A DNA stretch of 33,549 nt from Vulcanimicrobiota bacterium (GTDB lineage: Bacteria; Vulcanimicrobiota; Vulcanimicrobiia; Vulcanimicrobiales; Vulcanimicrobiaceae). Positions 1-6,757 of the stretch are shown one piece after another. Below the pieces are notes generated by a model. It saw only the letters and a list, made by a program, of their open reading frames with translations. It was not told where the DNA came from and did no database searches. Location of the stretch: NCBI GenBank assembly GCA_003158195.1, contig PMHP01000188.1:1-33549 (forward strand). Reading direction: 5' to 3'. A program made the translations under genes and the position numbers. The first letter of the stretch is position 1. Each line of letters starts with the position of its first letter.

Positions 1-68
1 CGCGCAGTCGAAGGGCAGACGGCGCACGGCCACATCGCGCCGGCGCTTCGACAAGCTCAGCGTTACAT
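1..68. repeat. Dispersed REP/MITE-like repeat, copy 1 (cut by the window edge)
   Basis: The first bases match the middle and end of the repeat at 28060-28190. Both share CGCGCAGTCGAAGGGC, then GACGG, GCACGGC and ATC at the same spacing, then a CGCTTCGAC block and a right end like GCTCAGCGT. The left end lies outside the window. It sits just beyond the stop codon of the acyl-CoA dehydrogenase gene, so it may act as a 3' hairpin. Function is inferred from position only. Confidence 0.7.
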
Positions 69-80
69 GCTTGACAGGTC

Positions 81-1904
81 TTAGGCCAGGGCTAAGCTCT
101 TGCGGTCGATGTCGAACTGGTCTTCGGTGAGGGCCATCGTGCTCGGGCCGCCGTGCTGGATTTCGTGCGCGAGGGCGCTCGTCTTTGGGAGCACGTGTTC
201 GGCGTAGTAGCGGGCCGTCACGAGCTTGGCCGCGTAGAACTCGTCGTCCGGTTTCTTGGCGGCGACGAGTGCGGCTTTGCCCATCATCCACCCGCCCGCG
301 GTGTAACCCCACAGCATCAGATAGGGAACGGAGCCCGCGAACATCGCCTTCACGTCGCCCTTGCCGGAAAGCGCAAGCATGCCTTGCCCACCGAGCCACT
401 GCGACGAGGCGGCAAGCGCCCCGGCCGCAACCCCGAGTTGCTTGCCGATGGCCCGCAGGTCGTCGCGCTCGGACGCTTCGAGTTCCTTGACCGTTGCCTG
501 GATCTGGCCGATCACTTTGAGGGCAGTCTTGCCGTTGTCCTTAAGGAACTTGCGCCCGAGCAAGTCGTTGCTCTGAATGCCCGTCGTGCCTTCGTAGATC
601 TGGCAGATGCGAATGTCCCGATAGTACTGCGCGACGCCGGTCTCTTCGATGTACCCCATCCCACCGAACACTTGCAGCGCTTCCGAAGCGAGCCCGGTCG
701 ACACTTCCGTCGACCACGCCTTTACGAGCGGCGTGAACAACTCGACGAGTGACTGGGCCTCGGCCTTGGCGGCCTCGTCGGGATTCGCGTGCGCGTGGTC
801 GAGCATCGCCGCGGTGTAGAATCCGAGCGACCGCATCGCCTCGATCTGGCTCTTCTGGTTCATCAACATGCGCCGTACGTCGGGATGCTCGATGATCCGA
901 ACCGGCGTCCACTCCTTGGCCGCAATATCCTTGGACTGCACGCGGTCGCGCGCGTACGAGAGCGCGGCCTGGAACGCCCGGTCTGCGATCGAGTAGCCTT
1001 GCACGCCGACGGAAAAACGAGCGGCGTTCATCATGATGAACATGTACTTGAGGCCTTCGTTCTCCTTGCCGATCAAGTAACCGGTCGCGCCGCCCTTTTC
1101 GCCGTAGTTCATCGTGCACGTGGGCGAAGCGTGGATGCCCATCTTGTGTTCGATGCCCGCGCACACGATGTCGTTCGGCTCGCCGAGCGACCCGTCCGCG
1201 TTCACCAAGCGCTTGGGCACGACGAAGAGCGAGATGCCCTTGACGCCTTCAGGGGCCGTCGGCGTGCGCGCTAAGACCAAGTGGACGATGTTGTCGGTAT
1301 AGTCGTGCTCGCCGTACGTGATAAAAATTTTCTGACCGCTGATCAAATAATGGTCGCCCTGGGGAACGGCCTTCGACTTTACTTGCGCGAGATCCGAACC
1401 GGCTTGCGGCTCGGTAAGGTCCATCGTGCCGGTCCATTCGCCGCTGACGAGCTTGGGGATGTAGCGCTTCTTCTGTTCGTCCGTGCCGCAGAGCAAGATC
1501 GCCTCGATCGCGCCCTGGTTGAGGAGCGGCCCGTTCGAGAACGCCATGTTCGCGGACTGCCACATCTCGAGCACCGCCGTGCTGAGGGTCATCGGCAAGC
1601 CTTGGCCGCCATATTCGGGCGGCATCGGAAGACCGATCCAGCCGGCTTGCGCAAACTGCCGAAAGGCTTCCTTGAAGCCCTTCGGCAGCGTCACCTTGCC
1701 GTTGTCGAAGTGCGCGCCTTCCTTATCGCCCGTCTTATTGAGCGGGTCGAGCACGTTGGCTGCAAAATTGCCGGCCTCTTCGAGGATCGCCTCGAGAACG
1801 TCGGTCGTCTCTTCGTAGCCGGGCAGCTTCGCGACGCCGTCGATGTCCGCGATCTCTTTCATGTTAAACAGAAGGTCGCGAAGCGGTGCTTGATATTGGC
1901 TCAT
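81..1904 (-). CDS. Acyl-CoA dehydrogenase, large DmdC-type
   Basis: This 607-residue FAD enzyme should introduce a trans-2 double bond into an acyl-CoA and pass electrons to an electron-transfer flavoprotein. It has the usual order of N-terminal helical, middle beta and C-terminal helical domains, plus the extra C-terminal region that marks the roughly 600-residue class. That class includes 3-methylmercaptopropionyl-CoA dehydrogenase (DmdC) and many fatty acyl-CoA dehydrogenases. The motif YEGTTGIQ places the catalytic glutamate at about residue 438. The frame stays open to 2129, but the ATG at 1904 has a GAAAGAGAG ribosome site just upstream and begins where the family begins, so I chose it. 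A DmdB-like acyl-CoA ligase lies at 29791-31446. Substrate is unknown: DMSP breakdown is possible, ordinary fatty acid oxidation at least as likely. Confidence 0.93.
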   Translation of the reverse strand: MSQYQAPLRDLLFNMKEIADIDGVAKLPGYEETTDVLEAILEEAGNFAANVLDPLNKTGDKEGAHFDNGKVTLPKGFKEAFRQFAQAGWIGLPMPPEYGGQGLPMTLSTAVLEMWQSANMAFSNGPLLNQGAIEAILLCGTDEQKKRYIPKLVSGEWTGTMDLTEPQAGSDLAQVKSKAVPQGDHYLISGQKIFITYGEHDYTDNIVHLVLARTPTAPEGVKGISLFVVPKRLVNADGSLGEPNDIVCAGIEHKMGIHASPTCTMNYGEKGGATGYLIGKENEGLKYMFIMMNAARFSVGVQGYSIADRAFQAALSYARDRVQSKDIAAKEWTPVRIIEHPDVRRMLMNQKSQIEAMRSLGFYTAAMLDHAHANPDEAAKAEAQSLVELFTPLVKAWSTEVSTGLASEALQVFGGMGYIEETGVAQYYRDIRICQIYEGTTGIQSNDLLGRKFLKDNGKTALKVIGQIQATVKELEASERDDLRAIGKQLGVAAGALAASSQWLGGQGMLALSGKGDVKAMFAGSVPYLMLWGYTAGGWMMGKAALVAAKKPDDEFYAAKLVTARYYAEHVLPKTSALAHEIQHGGPSTMALTEDQFDIDRKSLALA

Positions 1905-1917
1905 GCGCTCTCTTTCA

Positions 1918-1929
1918 AAACCCGGGTTT
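1918..1929. promoter_or_regulatory. Perfect 12-bp palindrome upstream of the acyl-CoA dehydrogenase
   Basis: AAACCCGGGTTT is fully self-complementary and lies 13 bases upstream of the dehydrogenase start, just before its ribosome site. It could be a repressor operator, but no second copy or known regulator links to it here. The remainder of the 106-base gap to the next gene shows nothing I can name. Confidence 0.25.
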
Positions 1930-2010
1930 CGTAAAACGGTGGAAAGGGAGAAAGAACATTCGCTTGCCTGGGCCGGATCCCCGGCAAAACGCATATAGCT
2001 TCCAACGTTT

Positions 2011-2514
2011 TCATGACTCGGAATCTGCGACAAAAGCGGCAGTGTGGATCCGTTCGGCGATCGAGCGCGCCGCCGGCGACGGCAAGAACCCGAGTATGGC
2101 GCCGTTCCCGGAGCCGTAACAGACTTCAAGGACGGTGAAAAAGTGGTAGTCCCGCCGGCGCGCCGAGACGATCTGGGTCCACGGAATACAAACCTTGCCG
2201 AAGGCGAGGTCGAACGGCCGCATCGGGTGCAGGACGATCCCGGCGGCGTCCAGACCGATGCGCAGGGGCGGCCCGTTAAAGCCGAGCGGGCCGATGATCA
2301 CGCCGCCGGCCATCTCGGTACCCGCGCGGCTCGACCACGGGAAGCGCCTCGCGAGGGTGTGCCATCCCGTCAAGTACGCGAAGACGAACAGCATCGCGGC
2401 AGAAATCAGGAGCGCCACGACCAGGAACGATCCGAACAGCACCGCCGCGCTGCCGGCCGAGATCTCATCAGCCGCTCCGACCATCATCGGGAGGCGGACT
2501 TCGACGGTTCTCAT
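2011..2514 (-). CDS. Small membrane protein of unknown function, PH-like C-terminal part
   Basis: This is a 167-residue protein. A strongly hydrophobic stretch at roughly residues 25-55 should cross the membrane once or twice. The C-terminal half has alternating beta-type segments, with an IPW motif followed by a basic patch, which recalls bacterial PH-like domains. That resemblance is by pattern only. The ATG at 2514 overlaps the stop codon of the upstream recombinase gene in an ATGA arrangement, which suggests translational coupling or chance joining after an insertion. A longer frame runs to 2589, but its extra residues are Arg/Pro-rich and look like out-of-frame recombinase sequence. No TnpB motif (RuvC-like DED or zinc ribbon) is present. 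Confidence 0.6.
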   Translation of the reverse strand: MRTVEVRLPMMVGAADEISAGSAAVLFGSFLVVALLISAAMLFVFAYLTGWHTLARRFPWSSRAGTEMAGGVIIGPLGFNGPPLRIGLDAAGIVLHPMRPFDLAFGKVCIPWTQIVSARRRDYHFFTVLEVCYGSGNGAILGFLPSPAARSIAERIHTAAFVADSES

Positions 2515-3077
2515 GGGGTGTTCTTCGCACACGTGACCGCGCGCAGGGCGCGGTTGCGGGCGCCGCGCCGGCCGTAAATGCGAGCACAAAACGACGTGAG
2601 CACTTCGATCATGTCGCGCACAAGATCGTCGTTCTGCTCGTTTTCATCCACGACCAGGATGCGCCGTCCCTGCGCGGCCAGCGCCGACTCCAGGTACTCG
2701 ACACCAAAGCGCGCGAGCCGGTCGCGATGCTCGACGACAATGGGCGAGAGTGACGGATCGGAGAGTACGCGGCGAAACCGAACGCGTCGCCCATTCATCG
2801 CTGAACCGACTTCGGTCACGACTTCGACGACGGGAATCTTTGCTTGCGTTGCCCACGAGGCAATGCGCGCGACTTGGCGGTTGAGATCGTCGCGCTGATC
2901 GTGGCTGCTAACGCGAGCGTAGATGACCGCGCGGGTTTGCCGCTCTGGCGCAACGTCGACAAGGATCGTCCCGCTGTGTGTTTGGTGCGCGGGCACGGGC
3001 AGCGTCCCATCGCGCCACCAGCGGTAAGCGGTCAGGTAATGCACGCCTTGGAGTTTAGCCCAATCCACCAGCCGCAT
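2511..3077 (-). CDS. tnpA: IS607-family serine recombinase (TnpA), without TnpB
   Basis: This 188-residue protein has an N-terminal MerR-like helix-turn-helix at about residues 5-40, then a serine recombinase domain. Its motif YARVSSHDQ places the catalytic serine near residue 57. The ending, with ARIYGRRGARNRALRAV, is the normal end of the family, so the gene looks complete. IS607 elements usually carry tnpB directly after or overlapping tnpA. Here the next frame is an unrelated membrane protein, so the element is either a remnant or a domesticated recombinase. A palindrome lies 8 bases upstream of the start (3085-3108). No strong ribosome site is visible. Confidence 0.88.
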   Translation of the reverse strand: MRLVDWAKLQGVHYLTAYRWWRDGTLPVPAHQTHSGTILVDVAPERQTRAVIYARVSSHDQRDDLNRQVARIASWATQAKIPVVEVVTEVGSAMNGRRVRFRRVLSDPSLSPIVVEHRDRLARFGVEYLESALAAQGRRILVVDENEQNDDLVRDMIEVLTSFCARIYGRRGARNRALRAVTCAKNTP

Positions 3078-3084
3078 CTGGGCC

Positions 3085-3108
3085 GTATACGAGCATACGT
3101 TCGTATAC
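3085..3108. promoter_or_regulatory. Dyad just upstream of the IS607-type recombinase
   Basis: Perfect arms GTATACGA (3085-3092) and TCGTATAC (3101-3108) flank an 8-base centre. The site abuts the recombinase start. MerR-type proteins bind such dyads, so it could be an autoregulatory operator, the element's end bound by TnpA, or both. The function is inferred; the symmetry is read directly. Confidence 0.5.
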
Positions 3109-3147
3109 TCCTGCTAAATATCGTCAGAGCAGTTCGCGTACCCCTCC

Positions 3148-3777
3148 CTAGTACGGATAGTTCGTGGCTCGGGGCGTCGGGGTTGCGGTGGGCGCGCCGC
3201 TCGGCGTGGCGGTCGCGTGCGGCGTGGCGGTCGGCACGGCGGTCGCAGTCGGGGTCGGCGCGGGCGTCGGGCTTCCTGCCGGGACGGCGCTCGGGGTTGC
3301 AGTCGGGGCCGGGGTCACCGACGCGAGCGGGCGCGCTAAGCTGAAGCCTTCCGTTCCGTTGCCGGTGGACACGCCCGGCGAGTCTCCGGTAAACGTGTAC
3401 AGCGGTGCGCCGTTGTACGCGAGTTGCTTCTGGCCGTTATCGCTGCGCGTGAAGGACGACCACGGCGCAGAAAGCGCTCCCGCCGGCGGCGGTACGGACG
3501 GCCATGCGGCGAGGCATCCGCCCGTGCAGTTCGATTTATCCGCCGTGTCGCCGTCGAACGTGTAGACCGGCAGATCCGAGGACGTAACGAATGTGGGAGC
3601 GCCATCGATGTTCGCCGTTTGTAGAACGCTACTTCCGGCCGGTGCGGAGGTTGGTGACGCGGTGGATCGGGTTGCGCCGGGAGCCATGTACGAACTGCTG
3701 CCGCCGCCTCCGCCGCTGCAGCCGGTGACGAACATGATCCCGGCAAGTCCGAACGTTGCGAGTGACTTGTGTTGCAT
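3148..3777 (-). CDS. Secreted lipoprotein with YxxxxD-type repeats (Lipoprotein_15-like), copy A
   Basis: This 209-residue lipoprotein has a lipobox VTGC with lipidated Cys at about residue 20, then a Gly/Ser linker. Next come two units of the YTFDGD / YTFTGD kind, separated by a CTGGCLAAWP segment, as in the Lipoprotein_15 family (COG4315). A Pro/Thr/Ala-rich tail of about 55 residues ends the protein. The role of the family is not known to me. The frame is open to 3831, but the start at 3777 aligns with the start of the tandem paralogue at 3899-4465. The two genes also share sequence upstream (TCAGA, CGTA, TTCGT blocks). No clear ribosome site is seen for either. Confidence 0.85.
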   Translation of the reverse strand: MQHKSLATFGLAGIMFVTGCSGGGGGSSSYMAPGATRSTASPTSAPAGSSVLQTANIDGAPTFVTSSDLPVYTFDGDTADKSNCTGGCLAAWPSVPPPAGALSAPWSSFTRSDNGQKQLAYNGAPLYTFTGDSPGVSTGNGTEGFSLARPLASVTPAPTATPSAVPAGSPTPAPTPTATAVPTATPHATATPSGAPTATPTPRATNYPY

Positions 3778-3846
3778 GACGACGAACGTACGATGCATAT
3801 CTGAATGAAGTGTGAAAATAACGGCACGCAATCATTCATGAACACT

Positions 3847-3882
3847 GAAGCCCTGCGCGGGATCCGCGCAGGGCTTCTTTTT
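3847..3882 (+). terminator. Rho-independent terminator between the two lipoprotein genes
   Basis: A perfect 14-bp stem starting GAAGCCCTGCGCGG, with a GAT loop, is followed on the plus strand by TTTTT. On the minus strand, along which both flanking genes are read, the stem is followed by CAGTGTTC, a poor U-tract. The hairpin is certain. It would end antisense transcripts efficiently and could still slow transcription leaving the 3899-4465 gene. Confidence 0.8.
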
Positions 3883-3898
3883 CCGGATCGTTATCGTT

Positions 3899-4465
3899 CT
3901 AGTATGGGTTTGGCGCGGGCGTCGGCGTTCTCGTCGGAGCGGCAGTCGCCGACGGCGTAGCGCTCGGGCGAGCAAGGCTGAAGCCCATGACCCCTTGACC
4001 GCTCGCTACGCCCGGCGAATCGTCGGCGAACGTGTAGAGCGGCTGACCGTTGTATGCGAGCTGTTTTTGGCCGTTGTCGCTGCGCGTAAACGAAGACCAG
4101 GGTGAAGGCAGCGTTCCAGCCGGCGGCGGTACGGACGGCCATATGGCAAGACATCCGCCGGTGCAGTTGGATTTGTCCGTCGTGTCGCCGTCGAACGTGT
4201 AAACCGGAAAGTCCGACGACGTGATGAAAGCCGGGCCGCTATCGAGATTTTGCGTCTGAAGGACGCTTTGCGCCGATGGCGCTACCGTTGGGGCTGACGT
4301 TGGGGCTGACGTCGGGGCTGACGTCGGCGCCGACGTGGGCGTCGAAGAGGTCGAATGTGTCGTTGTCGCCGGCGTGATCGGCGAGCTGACGCCGCCTCCG
4401 CCGCTGCAGCCGGTGATCGCGATGATGCCGGCGAGGCCGAACGTGATGAGTGAAGTGCGTTTCAT
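3899..4465 (-). CDS. Secreted lipoprotein with YxxxxD-type repeats (Lipoprotein_15-like), copy B
   Basis: This 188-residue paralogue of the next gene downstream has the same N-terminal pattern (TFGLAGI, then ITGC with lipid Cys at residue 20). The core is nearly the same: YTFDGD, CTGGCLAIWPSVPPPAG, FTRSDNGQKQLAYNG and YTFADD. It differs in the linker after the lipobox, which holds four PTSA repeats (coding repeat at 4290-4337), and in a shorter Pro/Thr tail. The close core identity with divergent linkers points to a tandem duplication followed by linker expansion. Presumed surface-exposed; function unknown. Confidence 0.85.
   Translation of the reverse strand: MKRTSLITFGLAGIIAITGCSGGGGVSSPITPATTTHSTSSTPTSAPTSAPTSAPTSAPTVAPSAQSVLQTQNLDSGPAFITSSDFPVYTFDGDTTDKSNCTGGCLAIWPSVPPPAGTLPSPWSSFTRSDNGQKQLAYNGQPLYTFADDSPGVASGQGVMGFSLARPSATPSATAAPTRTPTPAPNPY
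4290..4337. repeat. 12-bp tandem repeat encoding PTSA units
   Basis: There are three near-identical 12-bp units (GGGGCTGACGTT or GGGGCTGACGTC on the plus strand) and a degenerate fourth. They encode a Pro-Thr-Ser-Ala linker in the lipoprotein read on the minus strand. A 12-bp unit keeps the frame, so copy number could change without breaking the protein. Confidence 0.85.
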
Positions 4466-4519
4466 AGTTCACGAAGATACGGGGTAGGTCTGAACGAAAT
4501 CTGAAGCCCGCGATGAACC

Positions 4520-5851
4520 TTACGCCGAGCGGCGGCCCGATTCCAATAGGTCTTCGACCGCGTCTTCGAGGTGGCGCAGACGATTGCACACCGTCGCGAC
4601 GTGACAATACGGCAGGTAACGCAACATGACGGAGTCGTCGAGGCCCCACGAAACGCGCGGTTCCGGGTTCAGCCAAACGACGCGCTTCGCGCGCTCGTAG
4701 AGATGTTTGAGGACGTCGATGCGCGGTTCGCCGTAATTCGAGCGGCCGTCGCCGAGGATGACGACCGTCGTGCGCCGATCGACGGCGTCGGCAAACGCGC
4801 TTTCGAAATCTCCGAGGGACCGTCCGTAGTCCGAGGACCGGAAGCCAAGCGCGTCCATCACTTCAACGATCGCCTCTTCGAAGGATTTCGTTTCGAAGAT
4901 CTCGCTCGTTTCGATCAGGCGGTTCGCAAAAGCAAACGAGCGGACGTCGGCGACCTCTTCGGTGAGCGCGTAGACGAAAAGCAGCAAGAAGTGTGCGAGC
5001 GCGGCGACCGACCCGCTGACGTCGCAGAGCAGCATGATGCGCGGCTTCTCGATTCGCACCCGGCGCCACGCCGTGCGAAACGGAACGGCGTCGAAGGCGA
5101 TGTTGCGGCGCAGGGTGCGGCGTACGTCGAGCCGGCCGCGGCGCGCCCGGCGGTGCAGGCGGCCGTAGCGGGTCGCAAGGCGCCGGGCCATCGCGCGCAC
5201 GATCCCGCGCATCCGTTCGACGTCACGCCGGTCGACGTTGATCAGGCGGGCGTCGCGCAGGAACTCATCGCGCGCGGCTTCGGGCGCACCCCCGGCCGTC
5301 GGCGCTAAGCGCCGCTCGACGATGTCGCGCGCCAGTTCGGCGACCGCGCGGCGCCGTTCGTCGAGAAACTCCGCAATCCGCGCGTCCTCGGGGTTACCGG
5401 TTGCGCGAAACCGGGCGATCGTCTCTTCGAGCCCGGCGATGCCCATGATCTCAAGGATGCGCCGCGCGTAGCGGTTGATCTGCGTGAACAGCCGTACGTC
5501 CGAGACGTTCGCTTCCGCGGCCGCGGCAAACAGCGCGCGAATCAGCGCGGCCCGATCGTCGTCGAGCAGGATCTGCGCGAGCGTGGAATCGACCTGCGCG
5601 TCGATCGGCGCCCGCTCGTCCGGCGGCAGTTCGAGGTTCGCAAGTCCGAAGTAGCGTTCGAAGCACTGATCGAACCGCTCGCGCTCGTCGTCGTCCTTCG
5701 CAAGGACGAGCTGCAGCGTGTCCTTGAGGAGCTGCCGATCCTCGTAGCCGACCAGCTCCGTCGCCTCGAACGCCTCGATGCTCTCGGCCACCGAGATCGC
5801 AATCCCCGCATTCCGCGCGACGTTCAGGAATCCGATCAGCGGTGCTTTCAT
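4520..5851 (-). CDS. CoxE-type VWA domain protein
   Basis: This 443-residue protein has an N-terminal helical half with many charged residues. Its C-terminal half is a von Willebrand factor A domain of the VWA_CoxE class. The metal-binding DVSGS motif starts near residue 277, followed by a long hydrophobic helix. Such proteins act with MoxR-type AAA ATPases in metal insertion or assembly of other proteins. A MoxR ATPase is encoded at 9309-10256. The frame is open to 6085, but the first 78 residues are Arg-rich and run into the divergent gene; the ATG at 5851 starts a normal family N-terminus. No good ribosome site is visible there. The gene is divergent from the hydrolase at 5962, leaving a 110-base shared promoter region with no obvious operator. 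Confidence 0.85.
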   Translation of the reverse strand: MKAPLIGFLNVARNAGIAISVAESIEAFEATELVGYEDRQLLKDTLQLVLAKDDDERERFDQCFERYFGLANLELPPDERAPIDAQVDSTLAQILLDDDRAALIRALFAAAAEANVSDVRLFTQINRYARRILEIMGIAGLEETIARFRATGNPEDARIAEFLDERRRAVAELARDIVERRLAPTAGGAPEAARDEFLRDARLINVDRRDVERMRGIVRAMARRLATRYGRLHRRARRGRLDVRRTLRRNIAFDAVPFRTAWRRVRIEKPRIMLLCDVSGSVAALAHFLLLFVYALTEEVADVRSFAFANRLIETSEIFETKSFEEAIVEVMDALGFRSSDYGRSLGDFESAFADAVDRRTTVVILGDGRSNYGEPRIDVLKHLYERAKRVVWLNPEPRVSWGLDDSVMLRYLPYCHVATVCNRLRHLEDAVEDLLESGRRSA

Positions 5852-5961
5852 TGGAGTTGGGAGTTTCGAGCGTCGCCGTGGCACAAACCTTGGGGCTTCG
5901 CGCAGGCTTCGAGGGGCGCACACTTGCGGCCATCTTGAAAAGCGTGGTTGAATCGAAGCGC

Positions 5962-6747
5962 ATGAAATTCGCGACGATCGTGACGGCCTTTCTGTGCGCG
6001 GCTCTGCTCGGCGCGCCCGGGGGCGCCGGCGCCGCCGAGAAGACCAGTATCCCGGCGACCACCACGACCCCGCAGTTGCCCGCATATCTCGCGCGCCCCC
6101 AGAACGCTGCGCCGGCGCCGGGCGTGCTTATCCTTCACGATTGCAAAGGCCTCAGTCCCCACTACGAAAAGGTCGCCGAGCATTTCGCAAGCCGCGGTTA
6201 CGTCGCGGTCGCCATCGACTCGCTGTCCCCGCAAAAACTCTCCTCCGGTTGCACGGACGTAGCCGGCCAGGCGCGCACGCAGGCTGCTTACGCCCGCGCC
6301 GCGCTCGACTGGATGCGCGCGCAACCCTACATCGACGGTACGCGCCTGGGGCTCTTGGGATACTCGATGGGGGGCATCGCGGCGCTCGACATCGTCGACT
6401 CACCGGAGGCAAGCGCAATCCCGGCCGGCCTTCGAGCGGTGGTGGCGTACTACCCCGTCTGCCGCGACCGCGATCCCAAGCGCGTCGCGCTGCCGATTCG
6501 GATCCTCGACGGCGGCGACGACGACTGGGCGCCTGCAGCGCCATGCCAGGCGCTCGCCGACGCCGCGACGGCAGCCGGAAAGACGGTTACCATCACGACG
6601 TATCCGGGCGCGACCCACGCCTTCAACTTCGATGCCCCCGACCGCATCGAGTTCGGACATCCGATGCGCTACAACGCCGAGGCCGCCTACGAGGCCGGCG
6701 CGGAGACGATCATCTTTTTCCACCGGTATCTGAGCGCGACGCCGTAG
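5962..6747 (+). CDS. Exported dienelactone hydrolase-family alpha/beta hydrolase
   Basis: This 261-residue protein has a clear signal peptide (about residues 1-24, ending GAGAA), so it probably acts outside the cytoplasm. The alpha/beta hydrolase core carries the nucleophile in GYSMGG (Ser in place of the Cys of classical dienelactone hydrolase), the acid in a DGGDDDW segment and the histidine in GATHAFNF. The family hydrolyses esters or lactones; substrate unknown. The frame is open from 5842, but the ATG at 5962 begins the signal peptide. It is a single-gene transcript, divergent from the CoxE-type gene and convergent with the lipoprotein gene 10 bases further on. Confidence 0.85.
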   Translation: MKFATIVTAFLCAALLGAPGGAGAAEKTSIPATTTTPQLPAYLARPQNAAPAPGVLILHDCKGLSPHYEKVAEHFASRGYVAVAIDSLSPQKLSSGCTDVAGQARTQAAYARAALDWMRAQPYIDGTRLGLLGYSMGGIAALDIVDSPEASAIPAGLRAVVAYYPVCRDRDPKRVALPIRILDGGDDDWAPAAPCQALADAATAAGKTVTITTYPGATHAFNFDAPDRIEFGHPMRYNAEAAYEAGAETIIFFHRYLSATP

Positions 6748-6757
6748 TCGACTCGAA

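Noticed and set aside
2011-2514. Possible tnpB remnant after the IS607 recombinase
   Set aside because: The frame encodes a hydrophobic segment and beta-type region and shows no RuvC-like or zinc-ribbon motifs.
4290-4337. Short tandem repeat as a CRISPR array
   Set aside because: Units are 12 bp, contiguous without spacers, and in frame within a lipoprotein linker.
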